From an uncultured Prevotellaceae bacterium (GTDB lineage: Bacteria > Bacteroidota > Bacteroidia > Bacteroidales > Bacteroidaceae), in assembly GCA_900320565.1 (NCBI GenBank), contig ONSR01000002.1, forward strand, positions 1 through 60,991: a stretch of 60,991 nt of DNA, written 5' to 3'. The notes beneath the pieces were generated by a model that was given only the letters and a program-made list of their open reading frames with translations, ran no database searches and was not told the origin of the DNA. Both the position numbers and the translations under genes were made by a program. Every line of letters starts with the position of its first letter. Position 1 is the stretch's first letter. Below, piece after piece: positions 1-8,555 of the stretch.

Positions 1-1865
1 AAGTTATAGAGATAGACGGTGTGATGGCTTGGCTCATTACCGTGAGCGTACTGTCCTATGAAGCCACTTGCATTGCCGTTCACTTCGCCGCTGGTCTCCG
101 TCAGCGTAAAGTTCTCGTTGAGCTTCTTGATGAAAGGTTTCACGCCGCCAAAGAGGTCGATAAGCCCTTGCGGGTTTTGCGGCACGAACCACATATATTG
201 CCATGCGTTGCCTTCTACGAAGCAAGGATTCTCATAGCTCAGCGGATCGAAAGGCTCCAGCCAGTTGCCCTTGTCGTCCTTGGGTTGGAAAAAGCCCGTA
301 GCAGGATTAAAGAGGTTACGATAGTACTCGCTGCGCTTGATGAAGCGTTCGTAGTCGGCCGTCTTGCCGAGCTTCTTTGCCACAGCTGCCACGCACCAGT
401 CGTCGAAAGCCTGTTCCATAGTGATTGACACACTGACGTTCTGCCGGTTCTGCGGCATGTAGCCAAACTCTTCCCACACTTCGAAGGGACTGTTGGGATG
501 CGTACGGGTGCTGCTTTCCACCATAGCTTTGTAAGCCCTCTCGACATCGAGCCCAGGCAATTCCGACATAATAGCATCGGCCACAACGGGTATAGCGTGA
601 TTACCTATCATGCAGTAGTTGTCCTGCCCCCAGAGGTCCCAGATGGGCAGGTAACCGTATGTCTCATGATGCAGAACCATATCGCGGACGAACTGCACGG
701 CAATGTCGGGATATAGCAAGGTGTAGAGAGGATGAGCTGCACGGAAGGTGTCCCAGAGGCTGAAGGTACTGTGATAGGCTTGTCCCTTAGGCATCTGCTT
801 AATCTCGAAGTTAGTGTCCATGTAGCGGCCATCGACGTCGCTCATCGTGTTGGGCTGCATGAGGACATGATAGAGGCCGGTGTAGAAGATGGTCTTCTGG
901 TCGTCCGTACCTTCGATGTCGATGGTGGAAAGTTCCTTCTCCCAGGCATCATGAGCGGCGCGGGTGTAGTAGTTGAAGTCCCAAGACTGCGCCTCTGCCT
1001 TCATATTTCCACGGGCTCCATCGTTATCAACGGGAGAGATAGCCACCTTGGCCAATACATCTTTCTTATTATTGGGGAAGCGGAGTGCGGCGCGGAGTGT
1101 TCGGCCGTTGACGACATCGCTTCCTCCTGCATTACGCCCGCCGTCCATCAGGATTCGGCTCTCGAAAGGACGGGAGAACTCTATGCGGAAATACACTTTA
1201 CGAAGCTTAGCCCAGCCAGTCAGGACACGGAAGCCTTCGATGGTCTTGTCGTCGAGGATGCGTATCTGGCTCTGAATAATCTGGTAGGCGCGACGTCCTG
1301 TGTAGTAGGCATCACCACGGAAGGTCATACGGTCGAGGTCGAGGATGATGGTCTGCTCCTTACCTTCGGGGAACGTGTACTTATGGATGCCGGCATGAAC
1401 TGTTGCAGAGAGTTCCACGTTGATATTCTCTCCGCCGAGCAAGTCAACCATATAATAACCCGGAGCCGCTTTCTCTTGTGAGTGCTTGAAGGGCAAAGCA
1501 AAGATGCCTTTACGCAGCAGTTCGGGCGTGACATGCTTGGTGGTGGGCATCAGGGAGATGTCGATGAGGTCGGTGCAACCAGTGCCGCTGAGGTGAGTAT
1601 GCGTGAAGCCGAAGATGGAGTCGCGGTTGTAGTCGTAGCCGCAACAAGGGTCCCATGTGACATACTGCTCGGTTTCCGGAGCGAGTTGCACCATGCCTTG
1701 AGGCATCGTCGGACCAGGGAACGTGCTGCCGCTCAGGGCTCCTGTATCGTCGGTCTGTGTGCCGATGAAAGGATTGACATACTTGGTGTAGTCCGTCGCC
1801 ATACTGCTGCTCATGAAAGAGCATGCGGCGAGGCATAAGATTGCTATGCGTTTCGTCTTATACAT
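1..1865 (-). CDS. GH92 family alpha-mannosidase, C-terminus cut by the window edge
   Basis: Secreted exo-acting alpha-mannosidase of glycoside hydrolase family 92, a Ca-dependent family that trims alpha-mannosides from N-glycans or mannans. I translated the minus strand directly from ATG at 1865-1863. The product begins MYKTKRIAILCLAACS, a signal peptide with possible lipobox-like LAAC. Family motifs follow in order: NPFIGT near residue 35, THTHLSGTG near residue 90, SLWDTFRAAHPLY near residue 380, and GNEPSHH close to the window edge, the block holding the family's conserved glutamate. About 620 residues are present; GH92 enzymes are usually about 750, so the last ~130 lie outside the window. 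It is divergent from the small secreted protein at 1962. The family assignment is firm; linkage specificity cannot be read. Confidence 0.95.
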   Translation of the reverse strand, partial: MYKTKRIAILCLAACSFMSSSMATDYTKYVNPFIGTQTDDTGALSGSTFPGPTMPQGMVQLAPETEQYVTWDPCCGYDYNRDSIFGFTHTHLSGTGCTDLIDISLMPTTKHVTPELLRKGIFALPFKHSQEKAAPGYYMVDLLGGENINVELSATVHAGIHKYTFPEGKEQTIILDLDRMTFRGDAYYTGRRAYQIIQSQIRILDDKTIEGFRVLTGWAKLRKVYFRIEFSRPFESRILMDGGRNAGGSDVVNGRTLRAALRFPNNKKDVLAKVAISPVDNDGARGNMKAEAQSWDFNYYTRAAHDAWEKELSTIDIEGTDDQKTIFYTGLYHVLMQPNTMSDVDGRYMDTNFEIKQMPKGQAYHSTFSLWDTFRAAHPLYTLLYPDIAVQFVRDMVLHHETYGYLPIWDLWGQDNYCMIGNHAIPVVADAIMSELPGLDVERAYKAMVESSTRTHPNSPFEVWEEFGYMPQNRQNVSVSITMEQAFDDWCVAAVAKKLGKTADYERFIKRSEYYRNLFNPATGFFQPKDDKGNWLEPFDPLSYENPCFVEGNAWQYMWFVPQNPQGLIDLFGGVKPFIKKLNENFTLTETSGEVNGNASGFIGQYAHGNEPSHHTVYLYN

Positions 1866-1890
1866 AATTAAAACATGTTAATGGTTTGCG

Positions 1891-1922
1891 CAAAGTTCGT
1901 GATTTCTTTTGTCATTCACAAA
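1891..1922 (-). promoter_or_regulatory. Promoter of the GH92 gene
   Basis: On the minus strand TTTG (1922-1919) is followed after 20 nt by GAACTTTG (1898-1891), one base from the Bacteroidetes -7 consensus TAnnTTTG. It lies 26 bp upstream of the GH92 start. Its -33 element sits between the -33 and -7 boxes of the opposing promoter at 1908-1938, so the two divergent promoters interleave. Confidence 0.6.
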
Positions 1923-1938
1923 AAAATATCTACTTTTG
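1908..1938 (+). promoter_or_regulatory. Bacteroidetes-type promoter of the 1962 gene
   Basis: TTTG at 1908-1911, 19 nt, then TACTTTTG at 1931-1938. This matches the Bacteroidetes primary sigma-factor consensus TTTG-N19-21-TAnnTTTG. It places the transcript start near 1943, which supports ATG 1962 rather than the in-frame ATG at 1875 as the translation start. Confidence 0.75.
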
Positions 1939-1961
1939 TGCCGAAAAAGACAACGAAACGC

Positions 1962-2375
1962 ATGAAACGCCTCCTTATTCTATTTTTTATCGCATTACCT
2001 TTTGCGACACTTCATGCCCAGACCGGGGACTCCCTGCGCGTGGACACGCTGCAGGAAGTGGAGGTGCGAGGCGATTCCATCCTTCGCGTCAATGAAGCCA
2101 TTCGCCAAGCCCTTGGCAGAGAGCAATCCACGCGTATCGGATATCCTTCCGTAAGCGATGTGCTCGGTGCCAGGGTGACGGACAAGATCATGCACCCCTT
2201 TGCCATCAAGGACAGAAAGAGGGACAAAAAGCATGCCCGCGACCGAAAGATACTGGAAGAATACGAGCAGTTGACTCGCGTCAAGACTTTCGAAGAGCTT
2301 CTCGACGAGGCCATCCGCAAGCAAGCCATCGAGGATGGCAAAGAGCCCCCTACCCGCTCCGGCAAACTTAAATAG
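1962..2375 (+). CDS. Small secreted or periplasmic protein of unknown function
   Basis: 137 residues. MKRLLILFFIALPFATLHAQ is a clear signal peptide cleaved after AQ. The mature part is charged and mostly helical, with a stretch rich in K, R and D (KDRKRDKKHARDRK) around residues 80-95 and ending in a basic RSGKLK. An upstream in-frame ATG at 1875 exists, but the promoter at 1908-1938 lies inside that extension, so I chose 1962. I do not recognise the family with certainty; similar small exported proteins occur widely in Bacteroidales. There is no sign of a lipobox or transmembrane segment apart from the signal. Guanine deaminase follows 71 bp downstream and may be co-transcribed. Confidence 0.75.
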   Translation: MKRLLILFFIALPFATLHAQTGDSLRVDTLQEVEVRGDSILRVNEAIRQALGREQSTRIGYPSVSDVLGARVTDKIMHPFAIKDRKRDKKHARDRKILEEYEQLTRVKTFEELLDEAIRKQAIEDGKEPPTRSGKLK

Positions 2376-2446
2376 GCCTCGGCTCTGCCCCCTCCCATCC
2401 CATTTTCCCCATTATCCCCATTAAACCCATTAAACCCATAATATCC

Positions 2447-2920
2447 ATGAACAAGCAAGACAAGCGATTCATGCAACTGGCCATCGACCTGAGCATAGAA
2501 AACGTAGCTAACGGCGGCGGACCCTTCGGAGCAGTCATCGTCAAAGACGGAGAAGTGGTCGCTACCGGTACAAATCGCGTTACCGCAAACAACGACCCGA
2601 CAGCCCACGCAGAAGTATCTGCCATTAGAGCCGCCTGCCAGAAGCAGGGCTCCTTCAAGCTCGAAGGCTGCACCATCTACACCTCGTGCGAGCCCTGCCC
2701 CATGTGCCTGAGCGCCATCTACTGGGCCGGCCTCAGCCGCATCTGCTATGCCAATAACAAGCAAGACGCAGAGGACATCAACTTCGGCGACAAATTCATC
2801 TACGAAGAAATAGAGCGACCCATGTCCGAGCGCACCATTCCCACAGAGAATTTCATGCGCGAAGAAGCACTGCAAGCCTTCCGGAATTGGGAAGAGAAAA
2901 CTGACAAAATAGAATACTAA
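2447..2920 (+). CDS. guaD: Guanine deaminase (cytidine-deaminase-like fold)
   Basis: Converts guanine to xanthine and ammonia in purine salvage; cytoplasmic. The 157-residue length is that of the small Bacillus-type enzyme, not the amidohydrolase type. Zinc ligands and the proton shuttle are visible: HAEV with His54 and Glu56, and CEPCPMC with Cys84 and Cys87. The motif GGPFGAVIVKDG near residues 23-35 and the ERTIP block near 128 are typical of GuaD. The chain ends in ...KIEY; in Bacillus GuaD the C-terminal tyrosine reaches the active site by domain swapping, and Tyr157 here keeps that feature. This argues for guanine deaminase rather than the tRNA adenosine deaminase TadA, which lacks that tail. 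PurD lies 30 kb away, so there is no purine operon here. Confidence 0.88.
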   Translation: MNKQDKRFMQLAIDLSIENVANGGGPFGAVIVKDGEVVATGTNRVTANNDPTAHAEVSAIRAACQKQGSFKLEGCTIYTSCEPCPMCLSAIYWAGLSRICYANNKQDAEDINFGDKFIYEEIERPMSERTIPTENFMREEALQAFRNWEEKTDKIEY

Positions 2921-2936
2921 TCTGCCTGCATCGGAA

Positions 2937-3000
2937 AACGCCCTATAGGGGAATGAGCAACGCCCTATAGGGGAATGAGCAACGCCCTATAGGGGAATGG
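2937..3000 (+). repeat. 22-bp tandem array A, three units, core CCCTATAGGGG
   Basis: Three near-identical 22-bp units start at 2937, 2959 and 2981. Each contains the perfect 10-bp palindrome CCCTATAGGG, followed by GAATG. It lies between guaD and the CPBP protease. The same core recurs at 35284-35368. Confidence 0.95.
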
Positions 3001-3049
3001 CAAACCCTCCTGCCTGCGTTGAAAAAGGCTGAAACATGAACTTCAAACC

Positions 3050-3898
3050 ATGAACTGGCATAAATACTCACCCGCCTTCATGACCCTCCTCGTGTTCCTG
3101 TTGGCACAAGGACTCGGGACTATCTTGCTCTTCGGCTTCGGCATGCTGGTTTCGCCCGAATTCAACGCCGCCATCAAAGCCTTTACAAGCGGAATGGCAC
3201 AAAACTTGCCGGCGTTTGAGCTAATACCCGTTTCGGCCTTCTCACTCATCCTCATAGCGACGGACATCATCGCCGTCCTGCTCTGCTACTTCTTCCTGCG
3301 AAACATCCGCCTCCTCACACAAAGCGACCTCGCCTCCATCAAATGGCAGCCAGCCATACTTGCAATCGCCGGAGGCATGCTCGCAGCCTTCAGCACATCC
3401 ATTCTCACAGAGGATGTCGCCCTGCCCGACATCATGCAGGAAATGGCCCTCGCCATGTCCCACAACTTCTGGGGACTGCTCGCCATCGCCATCATAGGTC
3501 CCATCGCCGAAGAACTACTCTTCCGCGAAGCAATCGAAGGCGAAATGCTGCGCAGAGGAGCCAATCCGTGGACCGCAATCCTCATCTCAGCCATTGCCTT
3601 CGGCACAGTTCACTTCAACCTCGCACAAGGCCTCTACGCACTCCCTCTAGGCATCATCTTCGGCATCATCTACTATAAGACAGGAAACATCCTGCTCACC
3701 GCCCTCCTGCACATCACAAACAACAGCCTCGCCGCCCTGCAAATGTGCCTCATGGGGGAAGATTTCGCCGAAGTCTCCTACGCAGACCTGCTCGGAGGAG
3801 ACACAGCAGCCTCAGTCATTATGGCACTGTGCGCCATATTCTCCATCCTGCTGATTGCACTTTTCTGGAACAAATTTCCATCCAACGAAATGAAATAA
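3050..3898 (+). CDS. CPBP family intramembrane metalloprotease (CAAX-protease-like)
   Basis: 282 residues with about eight hydrophobic segments, so an inner-membrane protein. The CPBP/Abi signature is complete: EELLFR with Glu154, Glu155 and Arg159; HFN with His188; and HxxxN with His221 and Asn225. These are the residues of the glutamate-dependent Rce1-type active site. Bacterial members cleave membrane peptides or act in bacteriocin self-immunity and signalling; the substrate cannot be read here. The start at 3050 follows a five-codon mini-ORF (3036-3053) whose TGA overlaps this ATG. A hairpin terminator lies directly after the stop. No bacteriocin gene is adjacent. Confidence 0.9.
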   Translation: MNWHKYSPAFMTLLVFLLAQGLGTILLFGFGMLVSPEFNAAIKAFTSGMAQNLPAFELIPVSAFSLILIATDIIAVLLCYFFLRNIRLLTQSDLASIKWQPAILAIAGGMLAAFSTSILTEDVALPDIMQEMALAMSHNFWGLLAIAIIGPIAEELLFREAIEGEMLRRGANPWTAILISAIAFGTVHFNLAQGLYALPLGIIFGIIYYKTGNILLTALLHITNNSLAALQMCLMGEDFAEVSYADLLGGDTAASVIMALCAIFSILLIALFWNKFPSNEMK

Positions 3899-3903
3899 AA
3901 AAA

Positions 3904-3927
3904 GGCCCTTCCTCAATAGGAAGAGCC
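3904..3927 (+). terminator. Hairpin terminator after the CPBP gene
   Basis: Arms GGCCCTTCCT and AGGAAGAGCC pair with one C-A mismatch around a CAAT loop. An A-run precedes it (3896-3903) and only a weak T tract follows, so it may stop transcription on both strands. Confidence 0.6.
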
Positions 3928-4021
3928 TATATTCTGTGTTAAATTTCCTAAATGCACAGCGTAGAACGTTAATTTTATTTAACACCACCACCCTCATTGC
4001 CTGTATTCCGGCACTAAATCG

Positions 4022-4029
4022 TAACTTTG
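4022..4029 (+). promoter_or_regulatory. -7 element upstream of the coiled-coil lipoprotein
   Basis: TAACTTTG fits TAnnTTTG; ATTG at 3996-3999, 22 nt upstream, is a weak -33. The implied 5' leader is about 70 nt. Confidence 0.6.
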
Positions 4030-4106
4030 TGCTAATTATTGACTACAAAAGGGGCATACTATGCACATAATCAAAACAACATAATCTATTTTTAATAACT
4101 AAAACA

Positions 4107-7100
4107 ATGAAAAAGAAACTCATTCAAATTCTCATGCTGCTCGTAGTAGCAGTCAGTGTAGGATCGTTCGTATCTTGTAAGGATACCAACGAAGATTTGT
4201 ACAACGAGTTGCGTACTCAGTACATCAAAGACAATGCATCTTTGAAGGATGCCTTCGACGCACAAATTGCAGAATTGGAAAGGCAACTCGGCCAGTACAA
4301 GACAGCCCTCGATGCCATCAACTCCTGCGAATGCGATGAAGACGCACTCAACGGGCTCATCAATGGTCTCACAGAGCAGATCAATGGCATCAATGGTCAG
4401 ATTGCAACACTTACCGCAGGCCTTAACAACGCAGCCACAAAAGACGAGGTAAATGCCATCAACACTACCATCGCCAGAATGCAGCAGCAGGTTGACGACC
4501 TGGACAGAGCACTCCAAGCACTCCTCGCACAGTTCAATCCTCTGGCTACAGAGTTCGCATCTTACAAGACCGCTCAGGACATCCTCAAACAAACCGTTGA
4601 TGGCTTGACAGCCGAACTCAACCAGGTTAAGAGCGACCTCGCTGGTGTAAACCAGTGCCAGTGCGACTACAACTATGTGACAAACAAGTTGGTCGAACTC
4701 GAAACAAAGATGTCTGCAGCTGAGGCACAGGCAAAGCAGGCTTATGACCTCGCTACATCTGCTGTTACCAAGGCAGACGAAGCTAAAGACATCGCCAACG
4801 GAGCAAGCAGCACCGCCAACGAAGCTAAGCTGACCGCTCAGCAGGCTAAGGACGCTGCCGACGCAGCCACAACTGCTGCCACCAATGCCACAAACGCAGC
4901 ACAGCAGGCAGTCACAACAGCAGCTCTTGCACAGCAGGCAGCTGAAGCAGCTGGTCTCACAGCTAACGAAGCAAAGCAGTTCGCACAGCAGGCTCAAGAG
5001 AATGCAAACACTGCACTGCAGACAGCAAACGCAGCCAATGCACTCGCCACATCTGCCAATACTCTCGCACAGACCGCATTGGACAAGGCAAACGAGAACG
5101 CTGCAAACATTGCAACACTTCAGGAGAATGCTCGCATCGTCGAGAACCTTGTGAACAAGAACACACAAGACATTGCTCAGAATGCCCAAGACATCACCTC
5201 TCTGCAGGAAAAGGTTCAGAAGAACATTGAAGACATTGCAAAGAATGCCGCAGACATAGCAACTAATGCTCAGAACATCCAGACAAATGCTCAGAACATT
5301 CAGAACAATGCTCAGGAAATAAGCAACATTAAGACTCAGCTCACCAGCATGAGCGAGGCCACACAGAGAGCTCTTGATCGTGCAAACGAAGCCTACGCAA
5401 AGGCTGAAGCCAACTACAACCTCATCAACGGCATCAACGAAACCATCGCTGGCATGAAGGGAACTTACGACGAGAAGTTCCGCAACCTCGAGAACACAAC
5501 AAACACGCTGACAGAGAACCTGCAGCGCCTTACAGAAGTAGTAGGCGGCAACACCACTAAGATCGAAGGCCTCCAGACTTCAGTCAACAATGTGACAAGC
5601 ACAGTCGACAGACTTTCAACCAAGCTCGATAGCCTCGGAACCGTTGTAAGCGACCTGAAGACAGAACTGGCAGAAGTAAAGGCAACTTGTGAAGGACTCC
5701 TCGACAAAGCACGCCTCATCGCTAAGGAAGAAGTAGCCGCTGCTAAGGCAGAAATACTTGCAGAAGTAGCAACCCGCCTCGAGGATTATGTCAAGAAGGC
5801 TGACCTTCCCGACTTCGATCAATTCGCAACTCAGGAACAGCTCAAGGATTCCATGAGGAGTATCGTACAGAAGGTACTCACCGAGGTTGGTAAGGATCGT
5901 GAAAGAATCTCCGCCAACGAGACTGCTATCTGGTACATCAACGAAGCACTCAAATATCTTTCTGAGAAGTTTGAAAACTACTACACAAGCACAGAAGTCG
6001 ATGCTCTGCTTGGTCAGGCTAAGTCTGATATTACCCTTGAGTTGACAAACACATTGAACGAGAAGATCTCCGACCTGAAGGAAGAAATCAACAATGAACT
6101 CGACGACAAGATCAACCAGATTCTCGAAGACGGCAACTACATCACCGAAGACGACGTTGAACCCATCGTTGACCAGATTATTGCAGGTGCAAGCAGCGAT
6201 GACATCCAGTCACTGGTTGAACTCGTTACTCGTGTCATGACCCTCGAGAATACCACAGTCAAGGTCGATGATTATGAACTCGACAAGCAAGCTATTTGGG
6301 ATCAGGTTAACACTAACACTACTGACATAAGCGACATCAAGAGTCAACTCGAGACAATTAACAACACCATTGAGACAATCCAGGACGACATTACCGACCT
6401 GAAGGATCGCATGGACGCTGTTGAAGACAGACTTGATGATGTTGAAGAGGCTATCGAAGAACTCAATGAGGATGTAGCTGCCATTCAGGATGCCCTCTCA
6501 AAGCAAGTAACCGGCATCATCGTTCAGGGCACCTACAATCCCATGTTCGGTACATTAAACATTCCTGTAGGCATCCAGTCCAACGTCCTCGTTGCATACT
6601 ATGGTGTGCCTTTCAAGGATGTTGAGTTCCCAACAGACGACGACCAGAACTATGTACGTAAGTCTGAAGTCCTCACTGCTCAGGATATGGCCATGATTAA
6701 TGGTGTTGAAATCTTTGAAGCACCTGCCAACCTTCCCCTCTTGAATGAGAACGGCAGTGCAGGTAAGATTTACATGACCATCAACCCCAACACTGTTGAC
6801 TTCACAAGACTCCAGCCCACAATCGTCAACACTCTGGATGAAGAATCATTCATTAAGCTTTCACCAATCAGAAAGTGCAATGAGAAACTGCAGTTTGGTT
6901 ACACTCGTGCAGACAATGGCTTCTATGTTGCAGATGCAACCGTAACTCCTCGCACTGTCATGGAGGAAGACAATGGCCTTGCTCTCACCAGAGAGGATAT
7001 CACAGCCCTGTATCACGATGTACAAGAACAAATCATGGGTCTTGCCAACAACTTCAACACTCCTGGCAAGCAAACTGATTTAGGCAAACTTGCTACCGAC

Positions 7101-8528
7101 ATCTATCAAGTGATTCGCAACATGAAGGTTGATAGAAATGGTCTGAAAGTCACTTACACCACTCAGGAAAAGAATCCTGACGGAAGCTATTCAGATAAGG
7201 AACACTCCGTATACTCTGAATACAACCTGGCTGCCACATTCTTCAAGCCTCTCAACCTGGCTTGGGGCAAGGACTTCAACTATTCAACAATGCCTGGCTA
7301 CGAATTCTTCGATGATTATCTGAATCGTTTTGCAAGCACATTGAAGAATCATGTGGATGTTATCTACAATGATGCTATTAACATTGGAGCTATCCAGAAC
7401 CTCATCGGTAACCTCCAGATTGACGAAATCGCATATGTTGGAGAGGCGAATGCCCTCATCAGCAACTTCGAAGCAAGAGTATCACACATCGTACTGAACG
7501 GCGTTGACTATCGTATAATGGTTCCTGCAGCAGGTGGATTTGATGTTAAGTTCAACAAGAACCTGAAAGCTAATGGTGCAGCTATGTCAATTCCCGCTGC
7601 AATTGCATACGATGAGGAACACGTTACCCTCGAAAGAGCAGCCATTGTGATTGGTGGTGATATTGTTACTGGTATGAACGCAACTCTTGTTGTTCCTGCA
7701 AAGGGTGTTGAAGACGGCGTTGTCGCTGCTTATGCAACTCTGAAGCTGGATAACATGTCAGCAACTGTGACCTCGACTCCTGATGTAATTAACATTACTA
7801 CGGCTGATGGCACATACACCATTGCTAACCTTGCTGGTACATCTATTAACACGACTGGTTGCACGCCAAGACTTATTCTCAGTAATGTAGTAGGTACCGG
7901 TGGCACGCTTAGTCTCCCCGTAGCATTGGAGATTTCAAGCAACATCCGCAGCTTGCTCGAACGTCAGGGCATAACACTCAATAATGTAGTCGCTGAATTG
8001 AATGCTATGCTGAATAACATCAACAGCTACCATGGTGCTATCAATGGTTGGATTGACCAAGGCTTTGATGAATTCCTCAGGAAATATCTGGATCAACTCA
8101 ATGAAGACGTTGTGTATTTCTTCAACTCCATCAACCGCCGCTTCGGTCCCTTCATGGTTGCAAGCAACGAAGGAAAGGGCTTCAAGCGCCTGAGTGCAAG
8201 TAAGGAATATCCAACAATTCTGAAGACCAACGGACTTAAGTTCTATCCCACCTCAAAGAGCTTAGAACTCATTGTTCCTCTTGCAAGGAAGCATGTTGCT
8301 GTAACGAATGTCTTCAAGGGTACTGCAAGTGCTCAAGGCGGCGACAGCGAGTGCAAGTCTGCATTGAATGCTGCCAACACCGGCAAGCTTAACACAGTTA
8401 TTGATGGTACACTTCGCTGGCTCGAGGTAACAGGTTTGAAGAAAGGCTTCGTTTACGAGGTTGCTTACTCTATCCTCGACTTCGATGGTAACATCTCTAC
8501 TCAGAAGTACTACGTTACAGTTGAGTAA
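4107..8528 (+). CDS. Giant coiled-coil surface lipoprotein
   Basis: 1473 residues. The N-terminus ends its signal in GSFVSC with Cys24 as lipidation site, then KDTNED; an acidic stretch after the Cys is typical of surface-exposed Bacteroidetes lipoproteins. Residues ~35-830 are an almost unbroken heptad coiled coil: first A/K/E-rich with many ANEAK and QQA repeats, then asparagine-containing heptads (NAQNIQ, NAQDI) around 350-400 like those of trimeric phage tail fibres and autotransporters, then DDVEEAIEELNEDV near 790. Residues ~840-1473 are a globular beta-rich domain. Coiled-coil N-termini of this kind are sometimes annotated 'PL29 N-terminal' in Bacteroides; I see no lyase evidence. The OmpA-family gene follows 27 bp later, implying co-expression. 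Role inferred: long envelope stalk or adhesin. Confidence 0.85.
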   Translation: MKKKLIQILMLLVVAVSVGSFVSCKDTNEDLYNELRTQYIKDNASLKDAFDAQIAELERQLGQYKTALDAINSCECDEDALNGLINGLTEQINGINGQIATLTAGLNNAATKDEVNAINTTIARMQQQVDDLDRALQALLAQFNPLATEFASYKTAQDILKQTVDGLTAELNQVKSDLAGVNQCQCDYNYVTNKLVELETKMSAAEAQAKQAYDLATSAVTKADEAKDIANGASSTANEAKLTAQQAKDAADAATTAATNATNAAQQAVTTAALAQQAAEAAGLTANEAKQFAQQAQENANTALQTANAANALATSANTLAQTALDKANENAANIATLQENARIVENLVNKNTQDIAQNAQDITSLQEKVQKNIEDIAKNAADIATNAQNIQTNAQNIQNNAQEISNIKTQLTSMSEATQRALDRANEAYAKAEANYNLINGINETIAGMKGTYDEKFRNLENTTNTLTENLQRLTEVVGGNTTKIEGLQTSVNNVTSTVDRLSTKLDSLGTVVSDLKTELAEVKATCEGLLDKARLIAKEEVAAAKAEILAEVATRLEDYVKKADLPDFDQFATQEQLKDSMRSIVQKVLTEVGKDRERISANETAIWYINEALKYLSEKFENYYTSTEVDALLGQAKSDITLELTNTLNEKISDLKEEINNELDDKINQILEDGNYITEDDVEPIVDQIIAGASSDDIQSLVELVTRVMTLENTTVKVDDYELDKQAIWDQVNTNTTDISDIKSQLETINNTIETIQDDITDLKDRMDAVEDRLDDVEEAIEELNEDVAAIQDALSKQVTGIIVQGTYNPMFGTLNIPVGIQSNVLVAYYGVPFKDVEFPTDDDQNYVRKSEVLTAQDMAMINGVEIFEAPANLPLLNENGSAGKIYMTINPNTVDFTRLQPTIVNTLDEESFIKLSPIRKCNEKLQFGYTRADNGFYVADATVTPRTVMEEDNGLALTREDITALYHDVQEQIMGLANNFNTPGKQTDLGKLATDIYQVIRNMKVDRNGLKVTYTTQEKNPDGSYSDKEHSVYSEYNLAATFFKPLNLAWGKDFNYSTMPGYEFFDDYLNRFASTLKNHVDVIYNDAINIGAIQNLIGNLQIDEIAYVGEANALISNFEARVSHIVLNGVDYRIMVPAAGGFDVKFNKNLKANGAAMSIPAAIAYDEEHVTLERAAIVIGGDIVTGMNATLVVPAKGVEDGVVAAYATLKLDNMSATVTSTPDVINITTADGTYTIANLAGTSINTTGCTPRLILSNVVGTGGTLSLPVALEISSNIRSLLERQGITLNNVVAELNAMLNNINSYHGAINGWIDQGFDEFLRKYLDQLNEDVVYFFNSINRRFGPFMVASNEGKGFKRLSASKEYPTILKTNGLKFYPTSKSLELIVPLARKHVAVTNVFKGTASAQGGDSECKSALNAANTGKLNTVIDGTLRWLEVTGLKKGFVYEVAYSILDFDGNISTQKYYVTVE

Positions 8529-8555
8529 TCTTGAACAGATAAAGAATAAACAGTT

